From Streptomyces bambusae (GTDB taxonomy: Bacteria > Actinomycetota > Actinomycetes > Streptomycetales > Streptomycetaceae), in contig NZ_JAJAUZ010000001.1 in assembly GCF_020532645.1 (NCBI RefSeq), forward strand, positions 248,001-312,000: a DNA stretch of 64,000 nucleotides, in the 5' to 3' direction. Below, one piece after another: positions 28,946-38,155 of the stretch; the stretch's first letter is position 1, and each line of letters opens with the position of its first letter. The position numbers and the translations under genes are program-made. A model generated the notes under the pieces. It was not told where the DNA came from. It was given only the letters and a program-made list of their open reading frames with translations, and did no database searches.

Positions 28946-29482
28946 GTGAGCATCGACCCGGCCTCGATTCCGAACTTCGGAGGGCAGCAGCCCGATCCGC
29001 AGGCCTCTGGACCGGCGGGTCCCGTGTTGCCCGACCAGGACCTCGTCAAGCAGCTCCTCGAGCAGATGGAGCTGAAGTACGTCGTCGACGACGAGGGTGA
29101 CCTCGCGGCGCCGTGGGAGGAATTCCGCACGTACTTCATGTTCCGCGGCGAGGACGAGCAGCAGGTGTTCTCGGTCCGGACGTTCTACGACCGTCCCCAC
29201 AAGATCGAGGAGAAGCACCAGCTCCTCGAGTCCATCGACGACTGGAACCGCCGCACCCTGTGGCCGAAGGTCTACAGCCACACCCACGACGACGGCTCGG
29301 TCCGCCTGATCGGCGAGGCCCAGATGCTGATCGGCACCGGTGTCTCCCTGGAGCACTTCGTGTCCTCCACGGTCAGCTGGGTCCGCGCGTCGATCGAGTT
29401 CGACAAGTGGCTCGTCGAGCAGCTCGGCCTGGAGCAGGAGCTCGACACCCCCGAGGACGGCCAGGACTCCGACGGGGCCTGA
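28946..29482 (+). CDS. YbjN-domain protein
   Basis: A 178-aa soluble protein with the YbjN/TY3-chaperone-like fold. The Pro/Gln head (residues 1-30) is followed by LVKQLLEQMELKYVVDDEGD, a strand-rich core (FRTYFMFRGEDEQQVFSVRT) and a helical end. YbjN-like proteins in actinobacteria act as chaperone-like sensory proteins, with unclear clients. GTG 28946 with AAGGGA upstream is preferred over the longer frame from 28886. It follows clpB but stands on its own transcript. Confidence 0.82.
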   Translation: MSIDPASIPNFGGQQPDPQASGPAGPVLPDQDLVKQLLEQMELKYVVDDEGDLAAPWEEFRTYFMFRGEDEQQVFSVRTFYDRPHKIEEKHQLLESIDDWNRRTLWPKVYSHTHDDGSVRLIGEAQMLIGTGVSLEHFVSSTVSWVRASIEFDKWLVEQLGLEQELDTPEDGQDSDGA

Positions 29483-29495
29483 CCCCGCACCCCAC

Positions 29496-29532
29496 CCGGA
29501 AGCCCGGCCGCCGCACGCGGCCGGGCTTCCGG
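29496..29532. terminator. bidirectional terminator
   Basis: A 16-bp perfect stem (29496-29511 with 29517-29532) with a 5-base loop between convergent genes. Confidence 0.85.
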
Positions 29533-29556
29533 CGTGTCCGGGGCCGGGTACACCCC

Positions 29557-30753
29557 CTACAGCCGCCGCAGCCGGGCCGCGGCCTCCTCCAGGACCTCGT
29601 CCTTCTTGCAGAAGGCCCAGCGGACGTGGGTGCGGCCGGCTTCCTTGTCGTCGTAGAAGACGGCATTGGGGATGGCGACCAGGCCGCAGCGTTCGGGGAG
29701 GCGGCGGCAGAAGTCGATGCCGTCGGTCTCGCCGAGGGGGGCGATGTCGGTGGTGATGAAGTAGGTGCCGGCGGGGGCGTACACCTCGAACCCGGCGGCG
29801 GCCAGGCCGGCCGACAGGATCTCGCGCTTGCGGGCCATGCCGGCGAGGAAGTCCGCGTAGTACGCGTCCGGCAGCGCCAGGGCCTCGGCGACGGCGTACT
29901 GGAAGGGCCCGGAGGAGACGTACGTCAGGAACTGCTTGGCCGAGCGGACCGCGGACACCAGCGCCGGTGAGCCCACGGCCCAGCCGACCTTCCAGCCGGT
30001 GAAGGAGAACGTCTTGCCGGCGGAGGAGATGGTGAGCGTACGGTCGCGCATGCCGGGCAGCGAGGCCATCGGCACGTGCGCGGCGCCCGCGAAGACCAGG
30101 TGCTCGTAGACCTCGTCGGTGACGACCAGCAGGTCCCGCTCCACGGCCAGCTCCGCGATCGCGCCCATCTCGGCCGCGGTCAGGACGGTGCCGGTCGGGT
30201 TGTGCGGGGTGTTCAGCAGCAGCAGCCGGGTGCGCGGGGTGACGGCGGCCCGCAGCTCGTCCAGGTCGAGGCGGAAGGCGCCGTCGCGGGGCCGCAGGGT
30301 GACCGGCACCCGGGTGGCGCCGGCCATCGCGATGCAGGCGGCGTACGAGTCGTAGTACGGCTCCAGCGCGATGACCTCGTCGCCGGGTTCCAGCAGGGCC
30401 AGCAGGGCGGCGGCGATGGCCTCGGTGGCGCCGGCGGTGACCAGCACCTCGGTGTCGGGGTCGTAGCCGAGCCCGTAGAAGCGCTGCTGGTGGGCGGCGA
30501 TCGCGGTGCGCAGCTCGGGGACGCCGGGGCCGGGCGGGTACTGGTTGCCGTGTCCGGTGCGGATCGCCCGTGCGGCTGCCTCGGCGATCTCCGCAGGGCC
30601 GTCGGTGTCGGGGAAGCCCTGTCCGAGGTTGAGGGAGCCGGTGGCCACGGCGAGGGCGGACATCTCCGCGAAGATCGTCGTGCCGAAGGCGGCGAGGCGG
30701 CGGTTGAGGAGCGGGCGGCTGCCCGCCTGCGGGGCGGGGCTCGGTGCGGTCAT
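29557..30753 (-). CDS. PLP-dependent class I aminotransferase (DapC-like)
   Basis: A 398-aa fold-type I aminotransferase. The PLP lysine lies in SSAGKTFSFTGWKVGW (about residues 243-258), with NTPHNPTGTV and VVTDEVYEHL binding the cofactor and phosphate. The sequence type (LNLGQGFPDTDGP, then YPPGPGVPELR) is that of the actinobacterial group often named N-succinyldiaminopimelate aminotransferase or methionine/kynurenine aminotransferase. Substrate cannot be decided; a lysine/diaminopimelate role is the common assignment. No dap gene adjoins it here. Confidence 0.88.
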   Translation of the reverse strand: MTAPSPAPQAGSRPLLNRRLAAFGTTIFAEMSALAVATGSLNLGQGFPDTDGPAEIAEAAARAIRTGHGNQYPPGPGVPELRTAIAAHQQRFYGLGYDPDTEVLVTAGATEAIAAALLALLEPGDEVIALEPYYDSYAACIAMAGATRVPVTLRPRDGAFRLDLDELRAAVTPRTRLLLLNTPHNPTGTVLTAAEMGAIAELAVERDLLVVTDEVYEHLVFAGAAHVPMASLPGMRDRTLTISSAGKTFSFTGWKVGWAVGSPALVSAVRSAKQFLTYVSSGPFQYAVAEALALPDAYYADFLAGMARKREILSAGLAAAGFEVYAPAGTYFITTDIAPLGETDGIDFCRRLPERCGLVAIPNAVFYDDKEAGRTHVRWAFCKKDEVLEEAAARLRRL

Positions 30754-30893
30754 GGGGGCAATCCTGGGCCGAAGCTCTGGACTTGCTCAAGTGTGCTTTG
30801 GGTCGTGACGGGCCCGGGAATCCCCCTGTCACGCGGGACGCGGGGATCCCGCGACCCCGGGGGACCGGGGTCACACGGAAGGGGGCGACGACC

Positions 30894-31127
30894 ATGTTCG
30901 CCACTGTTGTGATCGTTCTTTTCATCATCGGTGTGGTCCTGGCCGTGGCCCGGCTGGCGATGCTGGGGGCGTCGCCCAAGGGCAGCCACAAGGGGCGCCG
31001 GGGCAGCTGGTGGGGCGACAGCGGCTCGGGCTCCGGCGGCTACGGCTGCTCGGGCGGATCGTCCTGTTCCTCCTCCAGCTCCTGCGGTGGCGGTGGCGGC
31101 GGGGGATGCGGCGGCGGGGGCTCCTGA
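30894..31127 (+). CDS. membrane-anchored Ser/Gly/Cys-rich small protein
   Basis: A 77-aa protein: one membrane helix (residues 2-24, FATVVIVLFIIGVVLAVARL), a basic patch and WWGDSGSGS, then a tail of about 28 residues made almost only of Gly, Ser and four cysteines. Similar Gly/Cys tails occur on small Streptomyces membrane proteins of unknown role. ATG 30894 follows GGAAGGGGG. No RiPP modification gene lies nearby, so a precursor role is not assumed. Confidence 0.65.
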   Translation: MFATVVIVLFIIGVVLAVARLAMLGASPKGSHKGRRGSWWGDSGSGSGGYGCSGGSSCSSSSSCGGGGGGGCGGGGS

Positions 31128-31136
31128 CCGGAAAAC

Positions 31137-31165
31137 GGTCCCGGCCGGCAGGGCCGGCCGGGACC
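31137..31165 (+). terminator. terminator after the small membrane protein gene
   Basis: A 13-bp perfect stem (31137-31149 with 31153-31165) with a 3-base loop. The following 274 bases to the next start are gene-free, AT-richer, and presumably hold the DUF2617 promoter. Confidence 0.75.
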
Positions 31166-31439
31166 CGAGGGGACCTGGGCGTCCGGCGGGGGACAACTTC
31201 TGCTGGACGTCCTCACGTTGAACAGGTGAACTGGAGAGCCCCCGAGGGGATGTAAACCCCGTCAAGTTGGGTAAAAACGCTGTGAGTGCCGCGCCTTTCA
31301 TGATTCCCTCGGTTGAGTAGACCAGTCCTCGGACCTCCTGGACTTTCCTGCTGGATCCGAGCCGGCGAGACCCCCACCCGACTGATTCCGGCCGGGGCGA
31401 GTCCGGCCCACCTCCCTTGCGCGTTTGCGGAGCCGACTC

Positions 31440-31958
31440 ATGCTCACGTCCCTCAAGACCACGTACACCGACACGCGTGCCGCCGACCTCGCCTGGGCCC
31501 TGGGTCGCGGCCCGCTGCCCGCCCTGGCGGTACTCGACCTCGAACTGTCCGGTGCGAAGGTGCAGTTGCGCCTCCTGGGGGCCTCCCATCAGGTGCTGAT
31601 GGAAGAGGGCGAGGTGATCTGTTCGGAGACGGTCGCCTGCATCCCCGGGAGCAGCACCCCGCTCCCGCTCGGCGTGGCGAAGCGGGTGGGGGACTGGGAG
31701 TACGAGTTCGCCGCGCGCGTCGAGACGCTCTCGCAGGGGCAGTTCGCGGGGCGGGCGCAGGAGTTGCTGGCCCTCGTGGCGGACCATCCGAACGGCCTTG
31801 CGGGTACGTTTCCGGGCAGTCCGTACGCGTTCACCGCGATGCTCGCGCAGCGGACCGAGGGGCAGGTGCGCTGGCGGACCTGGCATGCGTATCCGCAGGA
31901 AGGGCAGCTCGTGGCGACGCGGACCCGGGTCGGGGTGCGGATGGCTGCCGCGGTCTGA
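31440..31958 (+). CDS. DUF2617 family protein
   Basis: A 172-aa soluble protein of the actinobacterial DUF2617 family. It has a beta-rich first half (LPALAVLDLELSGAKVQLRL), an acidic helix and the ending WRTWHAYPQEGQLVATRTR. It is common upstream of spermidine-synthase-like genes in Streptomyces, as seen here, but its biochemical function is unknown. ATG 31440 follows GGAG. No motif suggests catalysis. Confidence 0.75.
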   Translation: MLTSLKTTYTDTRAADLAWALGRGPLPALAVLDLELSGAKVQLRLLGASHQVLMEEGEVICSETVACIPGSSTPLPLGVAKRVGDWEYEFAARVETLSQGQFAGRAQELLALVADHPNGLAGTFPGSPYAFTAMLAQRTEGQVRWRTWHAYPQEGQLVATRTRVGVRMAAAV

Positions 31959-32084
31959 GGCCGCGCGGGGTGCGGGCGGCCGGGCGCCCCGGCATAAAAG
32001 TTCCGCCAACCGGGGGGTGTGGTACGCCAGTTACACCCATGTGGGTGACGGGGTGCGAGCGTGCCGTGACGTACGGTTCGCACC

Positions 32085-33773
32085 ATGATCGACCGTTCCT
32101 CTCGTTATGGCGGGGAGGTCCCCGGCGGCCGCGGCGCACCCGCGGCGCCCGCCGCGGACCCCGCCCCGCCGGACGCGGCCGCGTCCGGCCGGCGGACGGC
32201 CGGCCGGTCGCTGCCCGTACGGCCGAACACCGCCCGCCTGCTCGTGCTGGCCACGGTGTTCGTCTGTGCGGCCTGCGGTCTGGTGTACGAGCTGGAACTC
32301 CTGGCGCTGGGCTCGTACCTGATCGGCGATTCGGTGACCCAGGCCTCCGTGGTGCTGTCCGTGATGGTCTTCGCCATGGGCCTCGGGTCGCTGCTGGCCA
32401 AGCGCCTGCGGGGGCGCGCGGCCGCCGGCTTCGGCGCGGTGGAGGCGGTCCTCGCGCTGGTCGGCGGGCTGTCCGCGACCGCGCTGTACGCGAGCTTCGC
32501 CTGGCTGGGTGAGTCCCGGCCCGCCCTGGTCGCCTTCTCCCTCGCCATCGGCGTCCTGATCGGCGCGGAGATCCCGCTGCTGATGACCCTCATCCAGCGG
32601 GTCCGCCGGCAGGACGCGGGCGGCGCGGTCGCCGACCTGTTCGCCGCCGACTACGTGGGCGCCCTGGTCGGTGGGCTGGCCTTCCCGTTCCTGCTGCTGC
32701 CGGTGCTCGGCCAGCTCACCGGCGCGATGCTCACCGGCACCGTCAACGCGGCCGTCGGGGGCGGCCTCGTGCTGTGGCTGTTCCGCCGCGACCTGACCCG
32801 CCGGGCCCGCTGGCTGCTGATCGCCGGGAACCTCGCCGTGCTGACCGTCCTCGGCTGCGCCACCGCCCTCGCCGACGACTTCGAGCAGGTGGCCCGGCAG
32901 GCCGTCTACGGCGACGAGGTGCGGGTCGCCGTGCAGACCGACGTCCAGGAACTCGTGCTCACGGGGCCCGGCCGCGGCTCGCCCCGCACCCTCGACCTGT
33001 ACCTCGACGGCCGGCTGCGGGTCAGCGGCTACGACGAGCACCGCTACCACGAGGCGCTCGTCCACCCCGCGATGGCCGGGCCGCACGCCCGCGTCCTGGT
33101 GCTCGGCGGCGGCGACGGGCTCGCCGCCCGCGAGGTGCTGCGCCACGGCGGCGTCCGCTCGGTCACCGTCGTCGAACTCGACCCCGGTGTGATCCGGCTG
33201 GCCCGCACCGACCCGATGCTCGCCGCCCTCAACGGGCACGTGTACGCCGATCCGCGGGTGCACGTGGTCACCGAGGACGCGTTCCACTGGCTGCGCGGGC
33301 CCGGCGGCAAGGTCCCGTACGACGTGATCCTCTCGGACCTGCCCGACCCCGGGATCACCCCGAGCACCAAGCTGTACTCGCAGGAGTTCTACGGGCTCGC
33401 CGTCCGGGCGCTGCGGCCCGGCGGCCGGATCGCCGTGCACGCCGGCCCGCTGTCCGCGCGGCCGCGCAGCTACTGGACGGTCGACGCCACCCTGAGGGCC
33501 GCGGGCCTGGCCACGGTGCCGTACACGGCGGGCGGCCGGCTGTCCGGCTTCGCCGCCGGACCCGACCGGTCCACCGGCCGGGCGGGCGCCCCCCAGGACT
33601 GGGGGTTCCTGCTGGCCGCGCCGGGCCGGGCGCCGCAACTGGGGGTGGGCCCCGAGGCCACCTGGCTGCGGACCCTGACCACGGAGTCGCTGCGGTCGGC
33701 CGCCCGCGACGCGGCCCGGCTGCGGATCCCCGGCCTGCCGCCCTCCACGCTGCCGCACCCGCGGTACACGTGA
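32085..33773 (+). CDS. membrane spermidine-synthase-like protein
   Basis: A 562-aa protein. Residues 45-290 hold about seven membrane helices, and residues 300-510 form a Rossmann methyltransferase/aminopropyltransferase domain with the SAM-type loop [16 protein letters not shown], the acidic VVELDPGVI and DLPDPG. It is the membrane-fused spermidine synthase class seen in actinobacteria. Whether it makes spermidine or another aminopropyl product is not known. ATG 32085 sits seven bases after a -10-like TACGGT, suggesting a leaderless mRNA. Its last codons are tandemly duplicated just beyond the stop. Confidence 0.85.
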   Translation: MIDRSSRYGGEVPGGRGAPAAPAADPAPPDAAASGRRTAGRSLPVRPNTARLLVLATVFVCAACGLVYELELLALGSYLIGDSVTQASVVLSVMVFAMGLGSLLAKRLRGRAAAGFGAVEAVLALVGGLSATALYASFAWLGESRPALVAFSLAIGVLIGAEIPLLMTLIQRVRRQDAGGAVADLFAADYVGALVGGLAFPFLLLPVLGQLTGAMLTGTVNAAVGGGLVLWLFRRDLTRRARWLLIAGNLAVLTVLGCATALADDFEQVARQAVYGDEVRVAVQTDVQELVLTGPGRGSPRTLDLYLDGRLRVSGYDEHRYHEALVHPAMAGPHARVLVLGGGDGLAAREVLRHGGVRSVTVVELDPGVIRLARTDPMLAALNGHVYADPRVHVVTEDAFHWLRGPGGKVPYDVILSDLPDPGITPSTKLYSQEFYGLAVRALRPGGRIAVHAGPLSARPRSYWTVDATLRAAGLATVPYTAGGRLSGFAAGPDRSTGRAGAPQDWGFLLAAPGRAPQLGVGPEATWLRTLTTESLRSAARDAARLRIPGLPPSTLPHPRYT

Positions 33774-33803
33774 ACACGCTGCCGCGCCCGCGGTACGCGT
33801 GAA
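33746..33803 (+). repeat. 29-base tandem duplication at a gene end
   Basis: Positions 33746-33774 and 33775-33803 are direct neighbours and differ at only two bases. The first copy encodes the last codons and stop of the spermidine-synthase-like gene; the second repeats them, including the stop. Confidence 0.8.
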
Positions 33804-33853
33804 CCGGTGCGTGAGCGGGTGCAGGAGCGGCGAGCGTCGGTAGGCTCGCAGCC

Positions 33854-34696
33854 ATGGAGCATCAGGTGTTCGTTCCGGTACCGGCAGAGAACCTCCGTGC
33901 AGTGCTCAGGGACCCCGAGCGGGTGGCGCGGTGCGTGCCCGGGCTCCAGCGGGACGCCGAGTCGGCCGCCGGCCCGGCCGGCTCCGGCCCCGGCCCGCTG
34001 GCCGGGCGGCTCCGGATCCGCGTCGGCGGCAGCACCGTCACCTACCGCGGTGTCCTGCACCTCGCGGAGCGCGACCCCGACACGTTCGAGGTGACCGGCG
34101 AGGGCACCGAGGCCCGCGGCACCGGCACCGTGAAGCTGGCCCTGACGGTGTCCCTGCGGCCGGTGGAGGGCGGCACCCAGCTGGAGCTGACCGCCACCGC
34201 GCGGGCCGACGGCCGGGCCGCCGGGTTCGAGCCGGAGGCCGTGGAGACGGCCGGGCGGCGGGTGTTGGACCGGGCCGCCGGGCACCTGTCGGCGCTGGCC
34301 GCGGCCGACCTCCAGGAGCGGCCGGGGTCCGCCTCCGCAGAGGAGGCGGGCGAGGAGGACGCCGCGGACGCCGAGGGCCCGGACGTGGACGACGAGGAGT
34401 TCGCCGGTTCCGCGCTCTTCGGCACCGAGGTGCCCCCGCCCTCGCTCGACCCGTTCATCGACGACGAGTTCAGCGAGGCGGTGCGGCCGCCGGCCGAGGC
34501 CGCGCACGCCCGCCGCACGATGATCGGCCGCAGTGCGGAGGAGGTCGACCACGCCCCGCCGCGCGGCCGGTACGCGCCCGTGCCCGGCCCCGACGTGACG
34601 TCCGTCGGCGGCCAGTTGCGCTGGCTGGCCCCGGCCGCCGCCCTCGCCATCGCCTCCGCAGTGGTCGCCGCCCGCGTGCTGCGCCGCCGCCGCTGA
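33854..34696 (+). CDS. SRPBCC-fold protein with C-terminal membrane anchor
   Basis: A 280-aa protein. Residues 1-150 form a START/SRPBCC lipid-binding-like barrel of the CoxG type (MEHQVFVPVPAENLRAVL at the start, GCVPGL-like VARCVPGLQ near 27). An acidic linker (about 160-230, EEAGEEDAADAEGPDVDDEE) follows, then a hydrophobic helix near the end (about 257-274) and RRRR. The layout suggests a membrane-tethered hydrophobic-ligand carrier. TAGGCT seven bases before the ATG suggests a leaderless transcript. The ligand is unknown. Confidence 0.75.
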   Translation: MEHQVFVPVPAENLRAVLRDPERVARCVPGLQRDAESAAGPAGSGPGPLAGRLRIRVGGSTVTYRGVLHLAERDPDTFEVTGEGTEARGTGTVKLALTVSLRPVEGGTQLELTATARADGRAAGFEPEAVETAGRRVLDRAAGHLSALAAADLQERPGSASAEEAGEEDAADAEGPDVDDEEFAGSALFGTEVPPPSLDPFIDDEFSEAVRPPAEAAHARRTMIGRSAEEVDHAPPRGRYAPVPGPDVTSVGGQLRWLAPAAALAIASAVVAARVLRRRR

Positions 34697-34725
34697 ATCC
34701 CCCGTCCCGCCGTAGTGTCTTTGCC

Positions 34726-35508
34726 ATGAGTACGCAACTGACGGCCGGTGGCGCCGAAGTGGTCGTGGACGAGGCGAACGGGTGCCGGATCGCGAGCCTG
34801 CGCATCGACGGGGTCGAACTGCTGCGGCAGGGGACCAAGTACGGGGCGTTCCCGATGGTGCCGTGGTGCGGCCGGACCCGCGACGGGGAGTTCCGCAGCG
34901 GCGGCGAGCTGCACCGGCTGCCGCTCAACGCCGCGCCGCACGCCATCCACGGCTTCGGCCGGGACGCCGCCTGGAAGCCCGTGCGCACCGACAGGGCCGA
35001 GGCGGCCTTCACCTACGACCTGACGGAGCCGTGGCCGTGGCCCGGCCGGGTCACCCAGACCGTCGAACTGGCCGCGGACTCCCTGACGCTGGCCATGGGC
35101 ATCGAGACGTACGGGGACTCCTTCCCGGCGCAGGCGGGCTGGCACCCGTGGTTCCGGCGCAGTCTGGACGGCGGCGAGGACGTCCGGCTCGCCTTCGAGC
35201 CGGCCTGGCAGGAGGAGCGCGGCCTCGACCACCTGCCCACCGGCCGGCGCATCGACCCGCTGCCGGGCCCCTGGGACGACTGCTTCGGCATGCCGTACGG
35301 GGTGGACGCGACGCTGACCTGGCCGGGGCAGCTGGAGCTGAGGGTCACGAGCCGGGCCGAATGGGTGGTCGTGTACGACGAGCAGCCCGAGGCCGTGTGC
35401 GTGGAGCCGCAGTCCGGGCCGCCGAACGGTCTCAACACCCTGCCGCGGCTGGTCACCCCGGTCGATCCGCTGGAGGTCGCGACCACCTGGAGCTGGCGAC
35501 GGCTGTGA
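34726..35508 (+). CDS. aldose 1-epimerase family protein
   Basis: A 260-aa beta-sandwich enzyme of the galactose-mutarotase family. It keeps the sugar-binding histidine stretch HAIHGFGRDAAW (about residues 72-83), the WHPWF motif (about 140) and the catalytic glutamate region VCVEPQSGPPNG (about 225-236). It should interconvert alpha and beta forms of a hexose or similar sugar; the exact sugar is unknown. The ATG at 34726 lies seven bases after TAGTGT, so the mRNA may be leaderless. Confidence 0.88.
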   Translation: MSTQLTAGGAEVVVDEANGCRIASLRIDGVELLRQGTKYGAFPMVPWCGRTRDGEFRSGGELHRLPLNAAPHAIHGFGRDAAWKPVRTDRAEAAFTYDLTEPWPWPGRVTQTVELAADSLTLAMGIETYGDSFPAQAGWHPWFRRSLDGGEDVRLAFEPAWQEERGLDHLPTGRRIDPLPGPWDDCFGMPYGVDATLTWPGQLELRVTSRAEWVVVYDEQPEAVCVEPQSGPPNGLNTLPRLVTPVDPLEVATTWSWRRL

Positions 35509-35554
35509 GCCGGGAGACCGGGCGCACCCCGGGCAACGGCCTAAGCTCGTGGGT

Positions 35555-36094
35555 ATGACTGACGTACGTGGTGAGCTGCTCCAGCAGATCAAGGACAAGG
35601 CCGTCGTGCACGGCAAGGTGACCCTCTCCTCCGGGCTCGAAGCGGACTGGTACATCGACCTGCGCCGCATCACCCTGGACGGCGTCGCCGCCCCCCTCGT
35701 CGGCCAGGTGATGCTCGACCTCACCGCCGACCTCGACTTCGACTGCGTCGGCGGCCTGACGCTGGGCGCCGACCCGGTCGCCACCTCGATGCTGCACGCC
35801 TCCGCGGCCCGCGGGGCCCGGCTGGACGCCTTCGTGGTCCGCAAGGCCCAGAAGGCGCACGGGATGCAGCGCCGGATCGAGGGCACCGACGTGAAGGGCC
35901 GCCGCTGCCTGGTGGTCGAGGACACCTCGACCACCGGCGGTTCCCCGCTGACCGCCGTCGAGGCGGTCCGTGAGGCCGGCGGCGAGGTCGTGGCCGTGGC
36001 GACGATCGTGGACCGCGGTGCGGCCGACGCCATCGCGGCGGCGGGCCTGCCGTACCTCACCGGCTATCAGCTGCCGGAGCTGGGCCTGTCCTGA
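35555..36094 (+). CDS. pyrE: orotate phosphoribosyltransferase
   Basis: A 179-aa pyrimidine-synthesis enzyme joining orotate to PRPP to give OMP. The PRPP loop is CLVVEDTSTTGGSPLTAV (about residues 112-129), FVVRKAQKAHG carries the catalytic lysine region, and SSGLEADWYIDLR is the typical start of the fold. ATG 35555 lies seven bases after TAAGCT, again suggesting a leaderless mRNA. It stands alone, with no other pyr gene nearby. Confidence 0.95.
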   Translation: MTDVRGELLQQIKDKAVVHGKVTLSSGLEADWYIDLRRITLDGVAAPLVGQVMLDLTADLDFDCVGGLTLGADPVATSMLHASAARGARLDAFVVRKAQKAHGMQRRIEGTDVKGRRCLVVEDTSTTGGSPLTAVEAVREAGGEVVAVATIVDRGAADAIAAAGLPYLTGYQLPELGLS

Positions 36095-36217
36095 ACCCGA
36101 TCAGGAATGCGGGATCCGGTCCGCCGGTCTTGCATTCCGGGACCGGGGAACTGGGGACTTAGGTCCCCGGAGGCCCACAGCCAAGGGCTGACCTGCTCTT
36201 TTGCCGCCGGGGTGGGT

Positions 36218-36231
36218 GTTTCACGTGAAAC
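36218..36231. promoter_or_regulatory. parS (ParB binding) site
   Basis: GTTTCACGTGAAAC, a perfect 14-base palindrome identical to the Streptomyces parS core. It lies between pyrE and fba. ParB on such sites organises the origin region for segregation during sporulation, and parS sites cluster around oriC in Streptomyces. Confidence 0.92.
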
Positions 36232-36350
36232 GCTCCCCCCGGCACGGCTGGAGTGCCGGACGGAGTCTGGAAAGATAGGCCCGAAGGTGCCGTCGCACCC
36301 AGGTCAGGGCCAGCAATCGCACACTCCCCGCACATCCAAGGAGCGGACAG

Positions 36351-37373
36351 ATGCCCATCGCAACCCCCGAGGTCTACAACGAGATGCTCGACCGGGCGAA
36401 GGCAGGCAAGTTCGCCTACCCGGCCATCAACGTGACCTCGACCCAGACCCTGCACGCTGCGCTGCGCGGCTTCGCGGAGGCCGAGAGCGACGGCATCATC
36501 CAGATCTCCACCGGTGGTGCCGAGTTCCTGGGTGGCCAGTACAGCAAGGACATGGTGACCGGTGCGGTCGCCCTTGCCGAGTTCGCGCACGTCGTCGCCG
36601 CCAAGTACGACATCACGGTGGCCCTGCACACCGACCACTGCCCGAAGGACAAGCTGGACGGATACGTCCGCCCGCTGCTCGACGTGTCCGCGGCGCGCGT
36701 GGCCAAGGGCCAGAACCCGCTCTTCCAGTCGCACATGTGGGACGGCTCCGCCGAGACCCTGGCCGACAACCTGGCCATCGGTCAGGAGCTGCTCGCCAAG
36801 GCCGCCGCCGCCAAGATCATCCTTGAGGTCGAGATCACCCCGACCGGCGGCGAGGAGGACGGCGTCAGCCACGAGATCAACGACGAGCTGTACACCACCG
36901 TCGAGGACGCGATCCGCACCGCCGAGGCCCTGGGCCTGGGCGAGAAGGGCCGCTACCTGCTCGCCGCCTCCTTCGGCAACGTGCACGGCGTCTACAAGCC
37001 GGGCAACGTCGTCCTGCGTCCCGAGCTGCTCAAGGACCTGCAGGCCGGTGTCGCCGAGAAGTTCGGCAAGGCCTCGCCGTTCGACTTCGTCTTCCACGGC
37101 GGTTCGGGCTCCACGCCCGAGGAGATCGCCACCGCGCTGGAGAACGGCGTCGTGAAGATGAACCTCGACACCGACACCCAGTACGCCTTCACCCGCCCGG
37201 TCGCGGACCACATGTTCCGCAACTACGACGGTGTCCTGAAGGTCGACGGCGAGGTCGGCAAGAAGTCCACCTACGACCCGCGCACCTGGGGCAAGCTGGC
37301 CGAGGCGAGCATGGCGCAGCGCGTCACGCAGGCCTGCGCCGACCTGCGTTCCACCGGCACCCGCCTGAAGTAA
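36351..37373 (+). CDS. fba: class II fructose-bisphosphate aldolase
   Basis: A 340-aa zinc-dependent aldolase of glycolysis and gluconeogenesis (fructose-1,6-bisphosphate to DHAP and glyceraldehyde-3-phosphate). The zinc-binding HTDHCPKD (about residues 91-98), the phosphate and zinc loop FHGGSGSTPEE, and NLDTDTQYAF near the end are intact. ATG 36351 follows AAGGAG. The gene has its own terminator. Housekeeping. Confidence 0.97.
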   Translation: MPIATPEVYNEMLDRAKAGKFAYPAINVTSTQTLHAALRGFAEAESDGIIQISTGGAEFLGGQYSKDMVTGAVALAEFAHVVAAKYDITVALHTDHCPKDKLDGYVRPLLDVSAARVAKGQNPLFQSHMWDGSAETLADNLAIGQELLAKAAAAKIILEVEITPTGGEEDGVSHEINDELYTTVEDAIRTAEALGLGEKGRYLLAASFGNVHGVYKPGNVVLRPELLKDLQAGVAEKFGKASPFDFVFHGGSGSTPEEIATALENGVVKMNLDTDTQYAFTRPVADHMFRNYDGVLKVDGEVGKKSTYDPRTWGKLAEASMAQRVTQACADLRSTGTRLK

Positions 37374-37407
37374 CCGCGTCGCCGGGCCCGCCCGGCCGTC
37401 CGGTCCC

Positions 37408-37440
37408 GTCACCCCGCCGTCGTCACGACGGCGGGGTGAC
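37408..37440 (+). terminator. fba terminator
   Basis: A 15-bp perfect stem (37408-37422 with 37426-37440) with a 3-base loop, followed by CCTTTTCTG. The next 284 bases hold no gene I can support. Confidence 0.85.
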
Positions 37441-37724
37441 CCTTTTCTGCCGACTTGACGGAGTCCGCGCGCGATGTGGCGCGGCGGGGGCCGATGGGGT
37501 GAGGGTTCTCTTTGTGACCCGGGGAGCGCCTGTCCAGGGGAGGGCGCGGCGCGCCCCGGAGCACGCCATCGGGCTCGTGTCGCCCGAGCGGGAGCGCCGG
37601 CGCCCGTCGGGTCCGAGGGTTCCCGACGGGCCCGAGCCGTATCCGGGACCGGCGTGCCCGTCCCGCTCAGGGGTGCGCCGGACCCGGGCCCGCACGACCG
37701 CCGGGGACGGGGCAGACTGGGGCC

Positions 37725-38138
37725 ATGGCCATTCACGAGAACCTCCTCGGGGGACCCGCCCCGACCCACCTGCCCGACGACCCGGAGCCCCGCGAGCTGC
37801 TCGCCGCCGGCACCGAACCGGCCGAGGTCGCCGCCAAGTACCCCGCCTCTTCGCTGGCCTGGGCCCGCCTCGCCGACGACGCGTTCGAGAACGGCCGCGC
37901 CGTGGAGTCGTACGCGTACGCCCGGACGGGCTACCACCGCGGGCTCGACGCGCTGCGCCGGGCCGGCTGGAAGGGCCACGGCCCGGTGCCGTGGGAGCAC
38001 GAGCCGAACCGCGGCTTCCTGCGCGCGCTGCACGCGCTGGCCCGGGCCGCCCAGGCCATCGGCGAGCAGCAGGAGTACGAGCGCTGCGCCACCTTCCTGC
38101 GCGACTCCTCCGAGACGGCCGCCGAAACCCTGGGCTGA
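37725..38138 (+). CDS. DUF3151 family protein
   Basis: A 137-aa soluble, largely helical protein of the actinobacterial DUF3151 family (LGGPAPTHLPDDPEPRELLA; WARLADDAFENGRAVESYAYARTGYHRGLD, here in two parts). The repeat-like helices resemble TPR units. Function is unknown, although the gene often neighbours fba in Streptomyces. A CAGACT hexamer ends seven bases before the ATG, and no clear ribosome site is visible. It is the last gene before the RiPP cluster. Confidence 0.8.
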   Translation: MAIHENLLGGPAPTHLPDDPEPRELLAAGTEPAEVAAKYPASSLAWARLADDAFENGRAVESYAYARTGYHRGLDALRRAGWKGHGPVPWEHEPNRGFLRALHALARAAQAIGEQQEYERCATFLRDSSETAAETLG

Positions 38139-38155
38139 GCCCCGGCGGATCCTGA

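Noticed and set aside
30894..31127. A second RiPP precursor (Gly/Ser/Cys tail)
   Set aside because: It has a membrane helix instead of a leader, and no modification gene is within reach.
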